Assembly (NCBI RefSeq): GCF_000517445.1
Contig: NZ_CP006965.1
Span: 310,001 to 374,000 of the forward strand
Length of the DNA stretch: 64,000 nt
Origin: Thermococcus paralvinellae
GTDB taxonomy: Archaea > Methanobacteriota_B > Thermococci > Thermococcales > Thermococcaceae
Direction: 5' to 3'
The notes under the pieces were generated by a model that saw nothing but the letters and a program-made list of their open reading frames with translations, was not told the DNA's origin and made no database searches. Shown here in pieces: positions 1 through 8,393 of the stretch; within the stretch, counting starts at the first letter, position 1; every line of letters starts with the position of its first letter. The position numbers and the translations under genes are program-made.

Positions 1-1192
1 AAGGGAGGGTGCATACTTCACAAGAATTGAAGTCGAGCAGATGCTCATGTTTGCTGGCATTGATGTTAGCAAGCTTCCAGAGCCAGATAAAGTTGAGAAT
101 GGCATTGAATACTGGAGCGGAAAGACTATATTCTCTCTCCTCCTTCCAGAGAATCTGATACTGTGGTATGAGAACAAGCTTGGAGCAAATGAGAGCAAAA
201 AGAGGAAGATCTTGGAAGCACTGGATAAGTTGTTCCTTGAAAAGAAGGAAGAAGTCATAGAAGAAATTAAAAGAAACTCTGACGACGGTTTTGTTGTCAT
301 AATCGATGGCAAGCTTTTAAGCGGTGCAATTGACAAGAAGGCTTACGGTAGAGAGGACGGTAAAATTCTCGATATTATTGTGCGTGAATACGGGGTTGAG
401 AGAGCGAGGCAGTTCCTTGATCAAGTTACAAAGCTTGCAATTTGGGTGATAACACACAAAGGTTTCACAACAGCAATTGATGATGAGGACCTGCCAGAGG
501 AAGCAATGGACAGGATTAAAGAAATCATTAGAGAGGCAGAAGAAAGAGTAAAGAGGCTCATTGAGGCTTACAAGGCTGGAGAACTTGAACCATTGCCCGG
601 TAAAACCCTTGAAGAAACATTGGAGAGCAAAATCATGGCAGTTCTTGCTGAGGCAAGAGACAATGCGGGTAAAGTTGCTGAGCAGTACCTCGGTATGAAT
701 AACTTCGCAGTTATCATGGCAAAAACCGGTGCAAGAGGTAAGATACTCAACATCACCCAGATGGCAGCTTTGCTTGGTCAGCAGTCAATTAGAGGTAAGC
801 GTTTATACAGAGGTTACAGAGGAAGAGTTCTAAGCCACTTTAAGCCTGGAGACTTAGGTGCAAGAGCTAGAGGATTCGTTATCAATTCATATAAGAGCGG
901 ATTAACACCACAGGAATACTTCTTCCACGCAATGGGTGGTAGAGAAGGGCTGGTTGATACAGCAGTTAGAACAGCCCAGAGCGGTTACATGCAGCGTAGA
1001 CTAATCAACGCACTCCAAGACCTTAAAGTTGACTATGATGGAACAGTCAGAGATCCAACTGGAATAATCGTCCAGTTCCGCTATGGTGAGGATGGTGTTG
1101 ACCCAATGAAGAGCTGGCAAGGAAAGACGGTTGACATTGATAGAGTTATTGTGAGGTCTCTAATTAAATTGAGAGCAAACAGTAAGAGGTGA
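1..1192 (+). CDS. rpoA1: DNA-directed RNA polymerase subunit A' (Rpo1N), C-terminal part
   Basis: This is the 3' end of the gene for the largest catalytic RNA polymerase subunit. The frame is open from base 2, so the gene began outside the window and about 397 residues are visible. The archaeal enzyme splits the bacterial beta-prime equivalent into A' and A''. The visible part includes the conserved stretch with MAKTGARGKI, QQSIRGKRLYRGYRGR and the segment MGGREGLVDTAVRTAQSGYM, which leads into the bridge helix and ends shortly before the split point. The stop TGA overlaps the ribosome binding site of rpoA2 five bases on, the usual tight spacing. The identification is certain. Confidence 0.98.
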   Translation, partial: REGAYFTRIEVEQMLMFAGIDVSKLPEPDKVENGIEYWSGKTIFSLLLPENLILWYENKLGANESKKRKILEALDKLFLEKKEEVIEEIKRNSDDGFVVIIDGKLLSGAIDKKAYGREDGKILDIIVREYGVERARQFLDQVTKLAIWVITHKGFTTAIDDEDLPEEAMDRIKEIIREAEERVKRLIEAYKAGELEPLPGKTLEETLESKIMAVLAEARDNAGKVAEQYLGMNNFAVIMAKTGARGKILNITQMAALLGQQSIRGKRLYRGYRGRVLSHFKPGDLGARARGFVINSYKSGLTPQEYFFHAMGGREGLVDTAVRTAQSGYMQRRLINALQDLKVDYDGTVRDPTGIIVQFRYGEDGVDPMKSWQGKTVDIDRVIVRSLIKLRANSKR

Positions 1193-1197
1193 TTTGG

Positions 1198-2382
1198 ATG
1201 GTAGCCCCTTCTACTATTAAATCCTTAATTGAGAAAAATGCTGCTCATCTTCCTGAGAAGACCAAGGAGGAACTTTACGAGAAGCTTGTGAAGTACAATG
1301 AAAAGTACAAGCTCAAGAAAAAGGAAGTTGAGGCGATTATAGAGGAAGTTGTTAAGGAATATGAAAATGCTGTAGTCGAGCCTGGTGAAGCAATTGGAAC
1401 TGTTGCTGCTCAGTCCATCGGTGAGCCTTCAACACAGATGACTCTCAACACTTTCCACTATGCTGGTGTCGCTGAGATTAACGTTACCCTTGGTCTGCCG
1501 AGAATTATTGAGATTGTTGATGCTAGAAAAAATCCCTCAACACCAATCATGACAGTTTATTTAGATGAAGAGCATCGCTATGATAGGGAAAAAGCATTAG
1601 AAGTTGCAAGGAGAATTGAAGGTACAACTTTGGTGAATTTAGCCCAGTCAATGACAATTGATATTCTTAACATGGAGTTTATTGTGGAAATCAATCCAGA
1701 GCGTTTAGAGAGAAGCGGTTTAACAATGGAAAAGATCAAAAAGAAGCTTGAGAGTTCATTCAAGACCGCAGAATTTGAAGTTGATGGATACACACTTATA
1801 GTGAGGCCCAAGAAAGCAGAGAAGCTTTCCGACCTAAGAAGGATCGCCGAAAAGGTTAAAAGCCATCGCTTAAAAGGTCTCTCAGGCGTTGGAAAAACCA
1901 TAATCCGCAAAGAGGGCGATGAGTACGTGATCTACACAGAGGGCTCAAACTTTAAGCAAGTGCTGAAAGTTCCGGGCGTTGATCCAACAAGAACAAGAAC
2001 AAACAACATCCACGAAATTGCAGAGGTTTTAGGAATTGAGGCAGCAAGAAATGCAATCATTGAAGAAATCGTAAAGACCATGCAGGAGCAGGGTCTTGAA
2101 GTTGATGTGAGACATATTATGCTCGTCGCTGATATAATGACACTTGATGGTGTTGTAAGGCCTATAGGAAGGCATGGTGTGGTTGGTGCGAAAGCGAGCG
2201 TATTGGCAAGAGCAGCTTTCGAGATTACCGTTCAGCATCTGTTTGAAGCCGCTGAAAGGGGAGAAGTTGATCCCCTTAACGGTGTCGTTGAAAATGTCCT
2301 CATTGGACAGCCTGTTCCAGTCGGAACAGGCATAGTTAGACTAGCTATGAGATTACCACTAAAACCAATAGAGAATGAGTAA
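1198..2382 (+). CDS. rpoA2: DNA-directed RNA polymerase subunit A'' (Rpo1C)
   Basis: This is the C-terminal half of the split largest subunit, 394 residues. It carries the trigger-loop region: VEPGEAIGTVAAQSIGEPST followed by QMTLNTFHYAGV near residues 60-90. It assembles with A' to complete the active site. The start chosen is the ATG at 1198, because GAGGTGAT lies about five bases ahead; an upstream GTG at 1189 would overlap rpoA1. It is followed 13 bases later by rpl30e, in the conserved archaeal order rpoA1-rpoA2-rpl30e-nusA-rps12-rps7. Confidence 0.98.
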   Translation: MVAPSTIKSLIEKNAAHLPEKTKEELYEKLVKYNEKYKLKKKEVEAIIEEVVKEYENAVVEPGEAIGTVAAQSIGEPSTQMTLNTFHYAGVAEINVTLGLPRIIEIVDARKNPSTPIMTVYLDEEHRYDREKALEVARRIEGTTLVNLAQSMTIDILNMEFIVEINPERLERSGLTMEKIKKKLESSFKTAEFEVDGYTLIVRPKKAEKLSDLRRIAEKVKSHRLKGLSGVGKTIIRKEGDEYVIYTEGSNFKQVLKVPGVDPTRTRTNNIHEIAEVLGIEAARNAIIEEIVKTMQEQGLEVDVRHIMLVADIMTLDGVVRPIGRHGVVGAKASVLARAAFEITVQHLFEAAERGEVDPLNGVVENVLIGQPVPVGTGIVRLAMRLPLKPIENE

Positions 2383-2395
2383 GGAGGTGTGATTT

Positions 2396-2701
2396 ATGGA
2401 TATAGCATTTGAGCTTAGGAAGGCTCTTGAGACGGGGAAAGTTGTCATTGGTTCAAACAAAACTGTAAAATTAGCTAAGATTGGTGGCGCAAAGCTCATC
2501 ATTGTTGCAAAGAACGCACCAAAGGAGGTTAAGGACGATATCTACTACTATGCCAAGCTCAGCAACATTCCAGTTTATGAGTACGAGGGAACAAGCGTTG
2601 ACCTTGGAACGCTCTTGGGTAAGCCATTCGTAGTAGCATCTTTAGCCATAGTTGACCCAGGAGAAAGCAACATTTTAGCCTTAGCTGGGGGTAAGCAGTG
2701 A
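2396..2701 (+). CDS. rpl30e: 50S ribosomal protein L30e
   Basis: A 101-residue L7Ae/L30e/S12e/Gadd45-family protein of the large ribosomal subunit. The family signature is visible in [13 protein letters not shown] (near residues 30-42) and the tail [23 protein letters not shown] lies six bases before the ATG. The stop shares one base with the ATG of nusA, so the two are translationally coupled. L30e in this position of the RNA polymerase operon is standard in euryarchaea. Confidence 0.97.
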   Translation: MDIAFELRKALETGKVVIGSNKTVKLAKIGGAKLIIVAKNAPKEVKDDIYYYAKLSNIPVYEYEGTSVDLGTLLGKPFVVASLAIVDPGESNILALAGGKQ

Positions 2702-3138
2702 TGCCCCTGAAGTTAAACACAGACCAAATCAAATATATTGCCCTCTTTGAGAGCTTTACAGGAGCTACAGTGCTTGACTGCATCATTGATCAGGACAGAA
2801 ACCGCTTAATCTATGTCATAAAGAAGGGTGAAATGGGATTAGCTTTAGGAAAGAGAGGGATGAACGTTAGAAGAATACAGAACATGCTCGGGAAAGAGAT
2901 TAACCTTATCGAGCATTCAGAGAACCCAGAGGAATTCCTTAGGAACATTTATAAAACGATGGGCGTAAGAGTTAAAAAAGTCCACATAACTGAAAAGAAG
3001 GATGGTAAGAAGGTTGCCCTCCTCGATGTCAATCAAAGGGATAAACCGAGGGCAATCGGCAGGGGAGGTCATAACATAAATCTTGTTAAGGAGTTAATGG
3101 AGAGACATCATGGGGTTGAAGATGTTGTTATAATTTGA
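2701..3138 (+). CDS. nusA: Archaeal NusA-like transcription factor (KH domains)
   Basis: A 145-residue protein made only of the two KH RNA-binding domains of NusA; it lacks the N-terminal RNA-polymerase-binding and S1 domains of bacterial NusA, as archaeal versions do. The GxxG-type loops are visible in [13 protein letters not shown] and [14 protein letters not shown]. It is thought to act in transcription elongation, termination or rRNA processing, by family knowledge. The ATG at 2701 overlaps the L30e stop by one base; a GTG three bases earlier is possible. It ends ten bases before the rps12 start. Confidence 0.95.
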   Translation: MPLKLNTDQIKYIALFESFTGATVLDCIIDQDRNRLIYVIKKGEMGLALGKRGMNVRRIQNMLGKEINLIEHSENPEEFLRNIYKTMGVRVKKVHITEKKDGKKVALLDVNQRDKPRAIGRGGHNINLVKELMERHHGVEDVVII

Positions 3139-3148
3139 GGTGATGATC

Positions 3149-3592
3149 ATGCCTGGAAAGAAAGCTCCCTATGGGGAATTCGCTGGAAGAAAGCTCAAGC
3201 TCAAGAGAAAGAAGTTCAGATGGAGTGATATAAGATTCAAGAGAAGAGTCCTCAGACTCAAGGAAAAGAGCGACCCACTTGAAGGTGCCCCACAAGCAAG
3301 AGGAATTGTTCTTGAAAAGATCGCTGTAGAGGCAAAACAGCCAAACTCTGGAATGAGAAAAGCTGTGAGAGTTCAGCTCATCAAGAACGGTAAGGTCGTT
3401 ACAGCCTTCTGTCCTGGTGATGGAGCTATCAATCACATTGACGAGCACGATGAGGTTATCATCGAGGGTATCGGTGGTCCAAAGGGTGGTTCAATGGGTG
3501 ACATTCCAGGAATTAGATACAAGGTCGTTAAGGTCAACAGAGTTTCACTCAAGGAATTAGTTAAAGGTAGAAAGGAGAAGCCAAGAAGGTGA
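3149..3592 (+). CDS. rps12: 30S ribosomal protein S12
   Basis: S12 forms part of the decoding centre of the small subunit. The protein is 147 residues long, the archaeal length, and begins [18 protein letters not shown]. The universally conserved [13 protein letters not shown] stretch and the [10 protein letters not shown] region near the end are present. The start at 3149 is chosen over in-frame GTG/ATG codons at 3140 and 3143 because GAGGTGA sits five bases before it and the resulting N-terminus matches the family. Confidence 0.98.
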   Translation: MPGKKAPYGEFAGRKLKLKRKKFRWSDIRFKRRVLRLKEKSDPLEGAPQARGIVLEKIAVEAKQPNSGMRKAVRVQLIKNGKVVTAFCPGDGAINHIDEHDEVIIEGIGGPKGGSMGDIPGIRYKVVKVNRVSLKELVKGRKEKPRR

Positions 3593-3597
3593 TGTTC

Positions 3598-4245
3598 ATG
3601 GCAAAGCCATTGCAAGAGAGATTTTTCATTCCAAAGGACTTAAAGGTCTTTGGAAAGTGGAGCACTGAGGATGTCGTTGTAAACGATCCATCACTCAAGC
3701 CATACATCAACCTTGAGCCACGCTTGTTGCCTCACACTCACGGAAGACATGCAAAGAAACCCTTTGGAAAGGCTAATGTTCACATTGTTGAGAGACTCAT
3801 CAACAAGGTTATGAGAAGCGGTGCATCAAGCTACAAAGTTGCTGGACACTTCATGAGAAGAGAACACCGTTCATTGATGAGCAAGAAGATGAAGGCTTAT
3901 GAGGTCGTCAAAGAAGCCTTTGAGATCATTGAGAAGAGAACAAAGCAGAACCCAATCCAAGTTCTCATCAGAGCAATTGAGAACTCAGCTCCAAGAGAAG
4001 ACACAACAACAGTCATGTTTGGTGGTATAAGGTATCACGTCGCCGTTGATATCTCACCATTGAGAAGGCTTGACGTTGCTCTTAGAAATATTGCCCTGGG
4101 AGCATCAGCAAAGTGCTACAGAAATAAGATGAGCTATGCCGAGGCACTTGCAGAGGAAATCATTGCAGCTGCCAACAAGGATACAAAAAGCTACGCTTAC
4201 AGCAAGAAGGAAGAGATCGAGAGAATTGCACAGTCCTCAAGGTGA
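3598..4245 (+). CDS. rps7: 30S ribosomal protein S7
   Basis: S7 nucleates assembly of the 30S head. It is 215 residues from the ATG at 3598 ([10 protein letters not shown]); AAGGTGAT overlaps the rps12 stop and precedes it. Family hallmarks are [20 protein letters not shown], the [16 protein letters not shown] segment and the C-terminal [16 protein letters not shown]. It is the last gene of the operon: its stop lies inside a hairpin followed by a T-run, and the next gene is on the other strand. Confidence 0.98.
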   Translation: MAKPLQERFFIPKDLKVFGKWSTEDVVVNDPSLKPYINLEPRLLPHTHGRHAKKPFGKANVHIVERLINKVMRSGASSYKVAGHFMRREHRSLMSKKMKAYEVVKEAFEIIEKRTKQNPIQVLIRAIENSAPREDTTTVMFGGIRYHVAVDISPLRRLDVALRNIALGASAKCYRNKMSYAEALAEEIIAAANKDTKSYAYSKKEEIERIAQSSR

Positions 4246-4260
4246 GGACTGTTTTTATTC
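4231..4260 (+). terminator. Hairpin plus T-run terminator at the end of the rps7 operon
   Basis: An eight-base stem (CAGTCCTC at 4231-4238, GAGGACTG at 4244-4251) with a five-base loop is followed at once by TTTTTATTC. The stop codon TGA of rps7 lies across the loop and descending arm. Archaeal termination mainly needs the T-run, so a bacterial-looking intrinsic terminator overlapping the stop is notable. Confidence 0.7.
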
Positions 4261-4315
4261 CCCCACTTTTCTATATCATTTGTCTTAAATCCATGAGATG
4301 TAGTGTTTGAGGATA

Positions 4316-5437
4316 TTATGTTAGGAGACTTTTCCCAACCATTTCTTTGGGCTTCTTAATTCCGAAGAAATCCAAAACCGTTGGAGCTATGTCCATCAAG
4401 CTGGCATTTTTGAGATTGGTGTTCTCAAATCCCCATAAAATTAATGGAACTTTCACAACTTGTTTATTCATTGAACCGTGCATGCCCTTAACCCAGTAAC
4501 TTGTCCCCTTGATGCCTTTACACTTCGCATGGCTGCAGAACCAGTATCCCTCTTTAGCTGAAACTATTAGCTCTCCACTGTTCGGCGTGTTTAAGTGAGG
4601 TAAATCCTCCCTGAAAAAGACGTGCTTAACTCCCGGTGCTTTTAGTAAAACTTGATGAGCTTCTTCAGCTTGGTTTGGGTCTTTTAAATAAATATGAACT
4701 CCTCCTCCTGATGAAACACGGAGTGTTTCAATGCCATGCTTCCTCAAATAAGTCTTGAGATTTACCCAAGTGTGAACGTTCTCCTGCCCGTGGTCTGCAA
4801 AGATGATAAAAGCATATTCATCTTTTAAATGCTCCCAAATCAGCTTGAGCATTTCGTCAACTGTTTTTACAGCCTTTAAAGTTTCTTTGCTCTCAACACC
4901 GTAATCGTGCTGCATTCCATCAATTGAGCAGAAGTGAATCAGCAATAGATCGGGTTTGCATTCCTCATACAAATACAGAGCTGACTGTGCAACCCACACG
5001 TCTTTCCTCCAATCTCTTCCATGCTGTCTGTAAAGCTTGTCATCACTGAAGAACGGTGGGAAAATCCTCACGTGAGTTCCGCTGAAAGGTGGCATTGTGT
5101 AGCCACTAACAGAAGCGCTTCTTATTCCTTTTTCCCTAAGAATATCAATAATTGTTCTTGCCTTTATCACTTTGTGGGGATTGAAGGCGACCTCATAATC
5201 GTAGAAGTTTATCTTTCTGTCAGCTAACCTGTCATAGTATCCATTCTCAACAACACCGTGATCTTTTGGATAAACACCAGTCATCACAGAGGTGTGGACT
5301 AAGTCAGTAAGAGTGGGGAAGATGGAGTCGACTACCTCAAAGGAGCCTTCTTCAATCAAAGTCTGGAGGAAGGGCATGTGCTTAAGATTATAAACTCCAT
5401 TCCCATCGAGACTTATTAAAGCAAGCTTTTCTCTCAT
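4316..5437 (-). CDS. Alkaline phosphatase superfamily protein (type I phosphodiesterase/nucleotide pyrophosphatase-like)
   Basis: A 373-residue cytoplasmic protein without signal peptide. Family metal-site motifs are in order: the N-terminal ISLDG (Asp), FPTLTDLVHTS with the catalytic Thr near residue 41, the SIDGMQHDYG segment with Asp and His, FADHGQ (Asp-His) and a late GMHGS His. This pattern marks type I phosphodiesterase/nucleotide pyrophosphatases that hydrolyse phosphodiester or phosphate bonds using two divalent metals; the substrate is unknown. GGGGTG lies before the ATG. A C/D box guide RNA occupies nearly all of the 94-base gap to nreA just upstream, and no TATA box is seen between the RNA and the start, so the mRNA may begin with the guide RNA. 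Confidence 0.85.
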   Translation of the reverse strand: MREKLALISLDGNGVYNLKHMPFLQTLIEEGSFEVVDSIFPTLTDLVHTSVMTGVYPKDHGVVENGYYDRLADRKINFYDYEVAFNPHKVIKARTIIDILREKGIRSASVSGYTMPPFSGTHVRIFPPFFSDDKLYRQHGRDWRKDVWVAQSALYLYEECKPDLLLIHFCSIDGMQHDYGVESKETLKAVKTVDEMLKLIWEHLKDEYAFIIFADHGQENVHTWVNLKTYLRKHGIETLRVSSGGGVHIYLKDPNQAEEAHQVLLKAPGVKHVFFREDLPHLNTPNSGELIVSAKEGYWFCSHAKCKGIKGTSYWVKGMHGSMNKQVVKVPLILWGFENTNLKNASLMDIAPTVLDFFGIKKPKEMVGKSLLT

Positions 5438-5452
5438 GAAAGCACCCCAGTT

Positions 5453-5510
5453 AGCTGTCAGCCTGACGTGCAGTCATCACCACTCAGACCTAGCGAACTT
5501 CATCATCTAT
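5453..5510 (-). ncRNA. C/D box guide sRNA (canonical boxes)
   Basis: Read on the minus strand the element has box C ATGATGA (5500-5506), a 12-base guide (5488-5499), box D' CTGA (5484-5487), a three-base spacer, box C' GTGATGA (5474-5480), a second 12-base guide (5462-5473) and box D CTGA (5458-5461). Two 12-base guides with a three-base D'-C' spacer is the typical Pyrococcus 2'-O-methylation guide design. L7Ae, Nop5 and fibrillarin would bind it. Targets were not assigned; the base pairing with the fifth guide position upstream of each D box would be methylated. An AT-rich promoter-like stretch (5526-5537) overlaps the end of nreA. Confidence 0.88.
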
Positions 5511-5531
5511 GAGTTTCTAGGCATCATAAAA

Positions 5532-6764
5532 TTAAAAGTTTTTCAAAAATTCATCAAGTGTCATCTGTTTCTTCCGCATCTTTAAAAGCCAGCTTTTCTC
5601 AAGATATTTCTCAAGAGGATGTTCTAAAAGCTTTCTGATTTCGTTCAAAGCTTCCTGCAGTGTGTTGAATCTCCCGATTGGGTTTTCTAATGCCTTCTTA
5701 ACTCCTAGTCTAATCTGCCATACTCCAACGGGAGCATAATATTTTGGTGTAACCTCTCTGAACACTAAAATCCTCGCTTGTCTTCTTCTATTCCTTAGGA
5801 ATTCAAGGACACTTAAACGGGCTGCATAATATGCACCGGTTGTTTCCTCAGCATAGCCTTTAATGCCTCTCCAATCTTCATAGTCATGAATCACTTGGGG
5901 CTCTTCACTTCCAAACAGCGAGCCCTTAAGCCACACCTCTAAGAGCTCAAATGCATAACTCTCTGGCATCAAAAGTACAACATATCTGTTTCCAAGGAAT
6001 TCGTAGAAGTAAAGCTCGAACTCGTTTATTGTGTCATATTTTAGAATTTCCCTTCTCAAGTATTTTCCGATAGTGTCTTGAACTGCTGTAATGCTCCATC
6101 TCGTCGGTACAAGCTTTTTGCTAATCCCTAATAAACCAGCTGAGAGCAGTCGTATAATGTAATACTCGTCAAATCCCCAATTATATAACCCCATAATGGC
6201 TTCTTCAGCCTTCAGTTCATCGTTTACGACATAGTCAGTCTTTCTTGGTATTTTTGGGTTTTCTGTAAGTTCAAAGTCTAAGAGTTCAGCTTTTGGGCCG
6301 ATTGGTGGAGCAAATTCATTTGGCAGAACTTTTAAAATCGGCTTCTTCTTGAGGAGAATTTCACTATCTACTGGTCTTATTGACATTGCTAGTTCTTGAA
6401 TTTCGCTCAGAATTCGCTGGCTTTTGCTAACTTTTACATCAGCTTTTGTTTCCCCCATAACCAAAAGCGAGCGGTATTTTAGAATGTCATTTATCGTTTT
6501 GTTCTCCCATTTAAGAGGATTATCAAGGTAAGAAGTATTTCCTTCAATTGGCGGCACAAGAGGACCAATTCTAACCTTTGGATATCCAAATTCCCCAACG
6601 AATATGCTTGGAGGTGAAGAACCAAAAATTTCTCGTCTGTTTATAATTCTCTCGACACTCTTGACTACTCTAAATCTCTCAAGAATTGGACATGTAGGCC
6701 TGCCACAGAGCAGTTTACGACCTTTGCACAATGCACATAGCTTTGAGTTGAAGAGTTGCATCAT
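5532..6764 (-). CDS. nreA: DNA repair protein NreA with C-terminal PCNA-binding motif
   Basis: A 410-residue member of the archaeal Nre family. The N-terminus has a zinc-binding arrangement C10-x2-C13-x6-C20-x4-C25. The C-terminus ends in QMTLDEFLKNF (residues 400-410), a textbook PIP box (Q-x-x-L-x-x-F-x) for binding PCNA. Nre proteins are implicated in repair of DNA damage; the exact biochemical activity is unsettled. Two adjacent ATG codons open the frame and no strong ribosome binding site decides between them; a TATA-like tract ahead suggests a short leader. It is transcribed divergently from the tRNA-Ser/tRNA-Cys pair. Confidence 0.93.
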   Translation of the reverse strand: MMQLFNSKLCALCKGRKLLCGRPTCPILERFRVVKSVERIINRREIFGSSPPSIFVGEFGYPKVRIGPLVPPIEGNTSYLDNPLKWENKTINDILKYRSLLVMGETKADVKVSKSQRILSEIQELAMSIRPVDSEILLKKKPILKVLPNEFAPPIGPKAELLDFELTENPKIPRKTDYVVNDELKAEEAIMGLYNWGFDEYYIIRLLSAGLLGISKKLVPTRWSITAVQDTIGKYLRREILKYDTINEFELYFYEFLGNRYVVLLMPESYAFELLEVWLKGSLFGSEEPQVIHDYEDWRGIKGYAEETTGAYYAARLSVLEFLRNRRRQARILVFREVTPKYYAPVGVWQIRLGVKKALENPIGRFNTLQEALNEIRKLLEHPLEKYLEKSWLLKMRKKQMTLDEFLKNF

Positions 6765-6842
6765 TATCTAGTTTGGGCACTGGTATTTATAGTTGCCTCC
6801 TCCAAAAAGCTTAAATACCCACTGCCTATGAGTAATAACCGT

Positions 6843-6929
6843 GCCGCGGTAGCCTAGCCTGGTAGGGCGCCGGCCTGCTAAGCCGGTGGGCGTGGTCCCT
6901 CCGGGGTTCAAATCCCCGCCGCGGCGCCA
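6843..6929 (+). tRNA. tRNA-Ser (GCT), CCA encoded
   Basis: Acceptor GCCGCGG (6843-6849) pairs with CCGCGGC (6919-6925). The anticodon stem-loop has loop CTGCTAA with anticodon GCT. The long variable arm is of the class II serine type. The T arm CGGGG-TTCAAAT-CCCCG is at 6902-6918. Discriminator G at 6926 is followed by CCA. A TATA-like CTTAAATAC lies near 6811-6819. Confidence 0.97.
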
Positions 6930-6951
6930 GCCTTACTTCTCTGGGTCAAAT

Positions 6952-7026
6952 GCCGGGATAGCCTAGAGGTGAGGCGGGGGACTGCAGATCCCCTTTACGG
7001 GGGTTCGAATCCCCCTCCCGGCTCCA
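6952..7026 (+). tRNA. tRNA-Cys (GCA), CCA encoded
   Basis: Acceptor GCCGGGA (6952-6958) pairs with TCCCGGC (7016-7022). The anticodon loop CTGCAGA gives anticodon GCA. The discriminator is T, as expected for cysteine tRNA, then CCA. It lies 22 bases after the CCA of tRNA-Ser and has no promoter of its own, so the pair is probably one transcript. Confidence 0.97.
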
Positions 7027-7029
7027 TAC

Positions 7030-7138
7030 AAACTTTTCTGACGAAAAGTTTGATCAAAGTTTGTTTATCTTTTTCTAAGTGCTTTTCCTAGAGTGGATTT
7101 TTCTCTAGATTAGCACATTTTTAGTGTTTCACTAAAAA
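7030..7138. repeat. Inverted repeats in the 250-base gap after tRNA-Cys
   Basis: The gap 7027-7276 holds no gene that I can support. It contains a perfect inverted repeat AAACTTTTC-TGAC-GAAAAGTTT (7030-7051) three bases after the tRNA CCA, followed by TTGATCAAAG. A second perfect hairpin, TTTTTAGTG-TTT-CACTAAAAA, lies at 7118-7138 and would give a T- or U-rich end on either strand, so it is a plausible bidirectional terminator between the tRNAs and the convergent threonine synthase-like gene. Confidence 0.6.
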
Positions 7139-7276
7139 AGCATCCTACGAACGCAAGAAGAAAAGGGACTGCTTAAAAATGTTGCTCTTTAAGTAAAATC
7201 ATGTTGTATTGACAATTCTAGAAAGATAAACAATCTTCCTTAACTTTTTCCACTTATTTCTTCAAGGGGAAAGATG

Positions 7277-8323
7277 TTAAATTACCTTTAAACTAGATCC
7301 AGTTAAAGGCAACAGTACTTTTGAGTCCTTTTCAAATTCATCTCTCTCAAGAAGTTTTTTAAATGCAGCAAAGACGACTGCAGAAGTTGGTTCAACTAAA
7401 AAGCCCATTGAGATAAGATCACTAATAGCTTTGTCTATTTCTCTATCTCCTACGGATATACAGAATCCCTTAGTTTCTTTTAGAGCTTTGAGCATTTGCT
7501 CTTTTCTCGGAGGCTCCGGAATCGCTATCCCCTCTGCAAGCTTGCTTTTCCTTTTGCTTCGTTTGCACAGGCTTTCATAACCTTCAGCTTGAACCGCAAT
7601 TAGCTTCGGCATTTTAACTTTTCCAAAATTGTTGAGTTCTTTAAATCCTTTATATAGTCCTAAAAATAGTGTTCCGCTCCCTGTTGGAACTAGGACATAA
7701 TCAACTTCCCCAACTTGTTCAAAAATTTCATATGCAGCAATTTTCGTACCCTCTAAGAAATAAGGATTATACCAGTGCGAAATATAAAATGCACCTTTGA
7801 ATTCACGAGCCTTCCAGTGCACATCCATTCTCAAGCCTTTGATTTCATGAACTTCAGCTCCTAAGAGCTTTAAAACCCTTTTCTTCCCTTCACTTGTGCG
7901 TTCTGGAATAAACACATGGACTTTAATCCCTTCAGCTTTCCCAAAGAGTGCAAAGCTTATGGCTGCATTCCCTGAAGAATCGAGACTTATCTCCTTGATT
8001 CCTTCTTCTTTCAGCTTTGCAATTGTCACGTAACTTCCTCTATCCTTGAATGAGCCGGAGGGCATCAAATATTCAAGCTTGAAAAGAACTTTCACATTTT
8101 CAATCTCTTTTTCAACAGTTGGAGTTATTGGAAGGATTAATTTTGGAAGAAAGTTTTCGTTGATGGGTAGGAAGTTCAGGTAACGTCTCACATCTAAATA
8201 TTTCTCATTCAAAAGACTTTCAAAGCTCTCTCTGAACCCTACTAAAACATCTAGAAGTCCACCACATTCACAAAGCATACGAAACTTTTCATAGGTTTTT
8301 CCGCATTTTTGGCATTTTAGCAT
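7277..8323 (-). CDS. Threonine synthase family PLP-dependent enzyme
   Basis: A 348-residue fold-type II PLP enzyme. An N-terminal zinc ribbon (C4, C7, C18, C20) is typical of archaeal threonine synthases. The PLP lysine is K93 in PSGSFKDRGS, followed by the phosphate-binding SSGNAA turn and TGSGT. Threonine synthase converts O-phosphohomoserine to threonine; relatives act on serine, threonine or cysteate, and no biosynthetic neighbours confirm the substrate. GGTGAG precedes the ATG. The divergent partner is uridine phosphorylase, 70 bases away. Confidence 0.82.
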   Translation of the reverse strand: MLKCQKCGKTYEKFRMLCECGGLLDVLVGFRESFESLLNEKYLDVRRYLNFLPINENFLPKLILPITPTVEKEIENVKVLFKLEYLMPSGSFKDRGSYVTIAKLKEEGIKEISLDSSGNAAISFALFGKAEGIKVHVFIPERTSEGKKRVLKLLGAEVHEIKGLRMDVHWKAREFKGAFYISHWYNPYFLEGTKIAAYEIFEQVGEVDYVLVPTGSGTLFLGLYKGFKELNNFGKVKMPKLIAVQAEGYESLCKRSKRKSKLAEGIAIPEPPRKEQMLKALKETKGFCISVGDREIDKAISDLISMGFLVEPTSAVVFAAFKKLLERDEFEKDSKVLLPLTGSSLKVI

Positions 8324-8393
8324 TTACTCACCACTAAGATTTATGCGAAGACTTTTATTTGCTTTTTGCAAAGCTTATGATAAGGTGATGAAA

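Noticed and set aside
568-756. 62-codon frame antisense to rpoA1
   Set aside because: It lies wholly inside a highly conserved gene, has no ribosome binding site and its sequence mirrors the sense codons.
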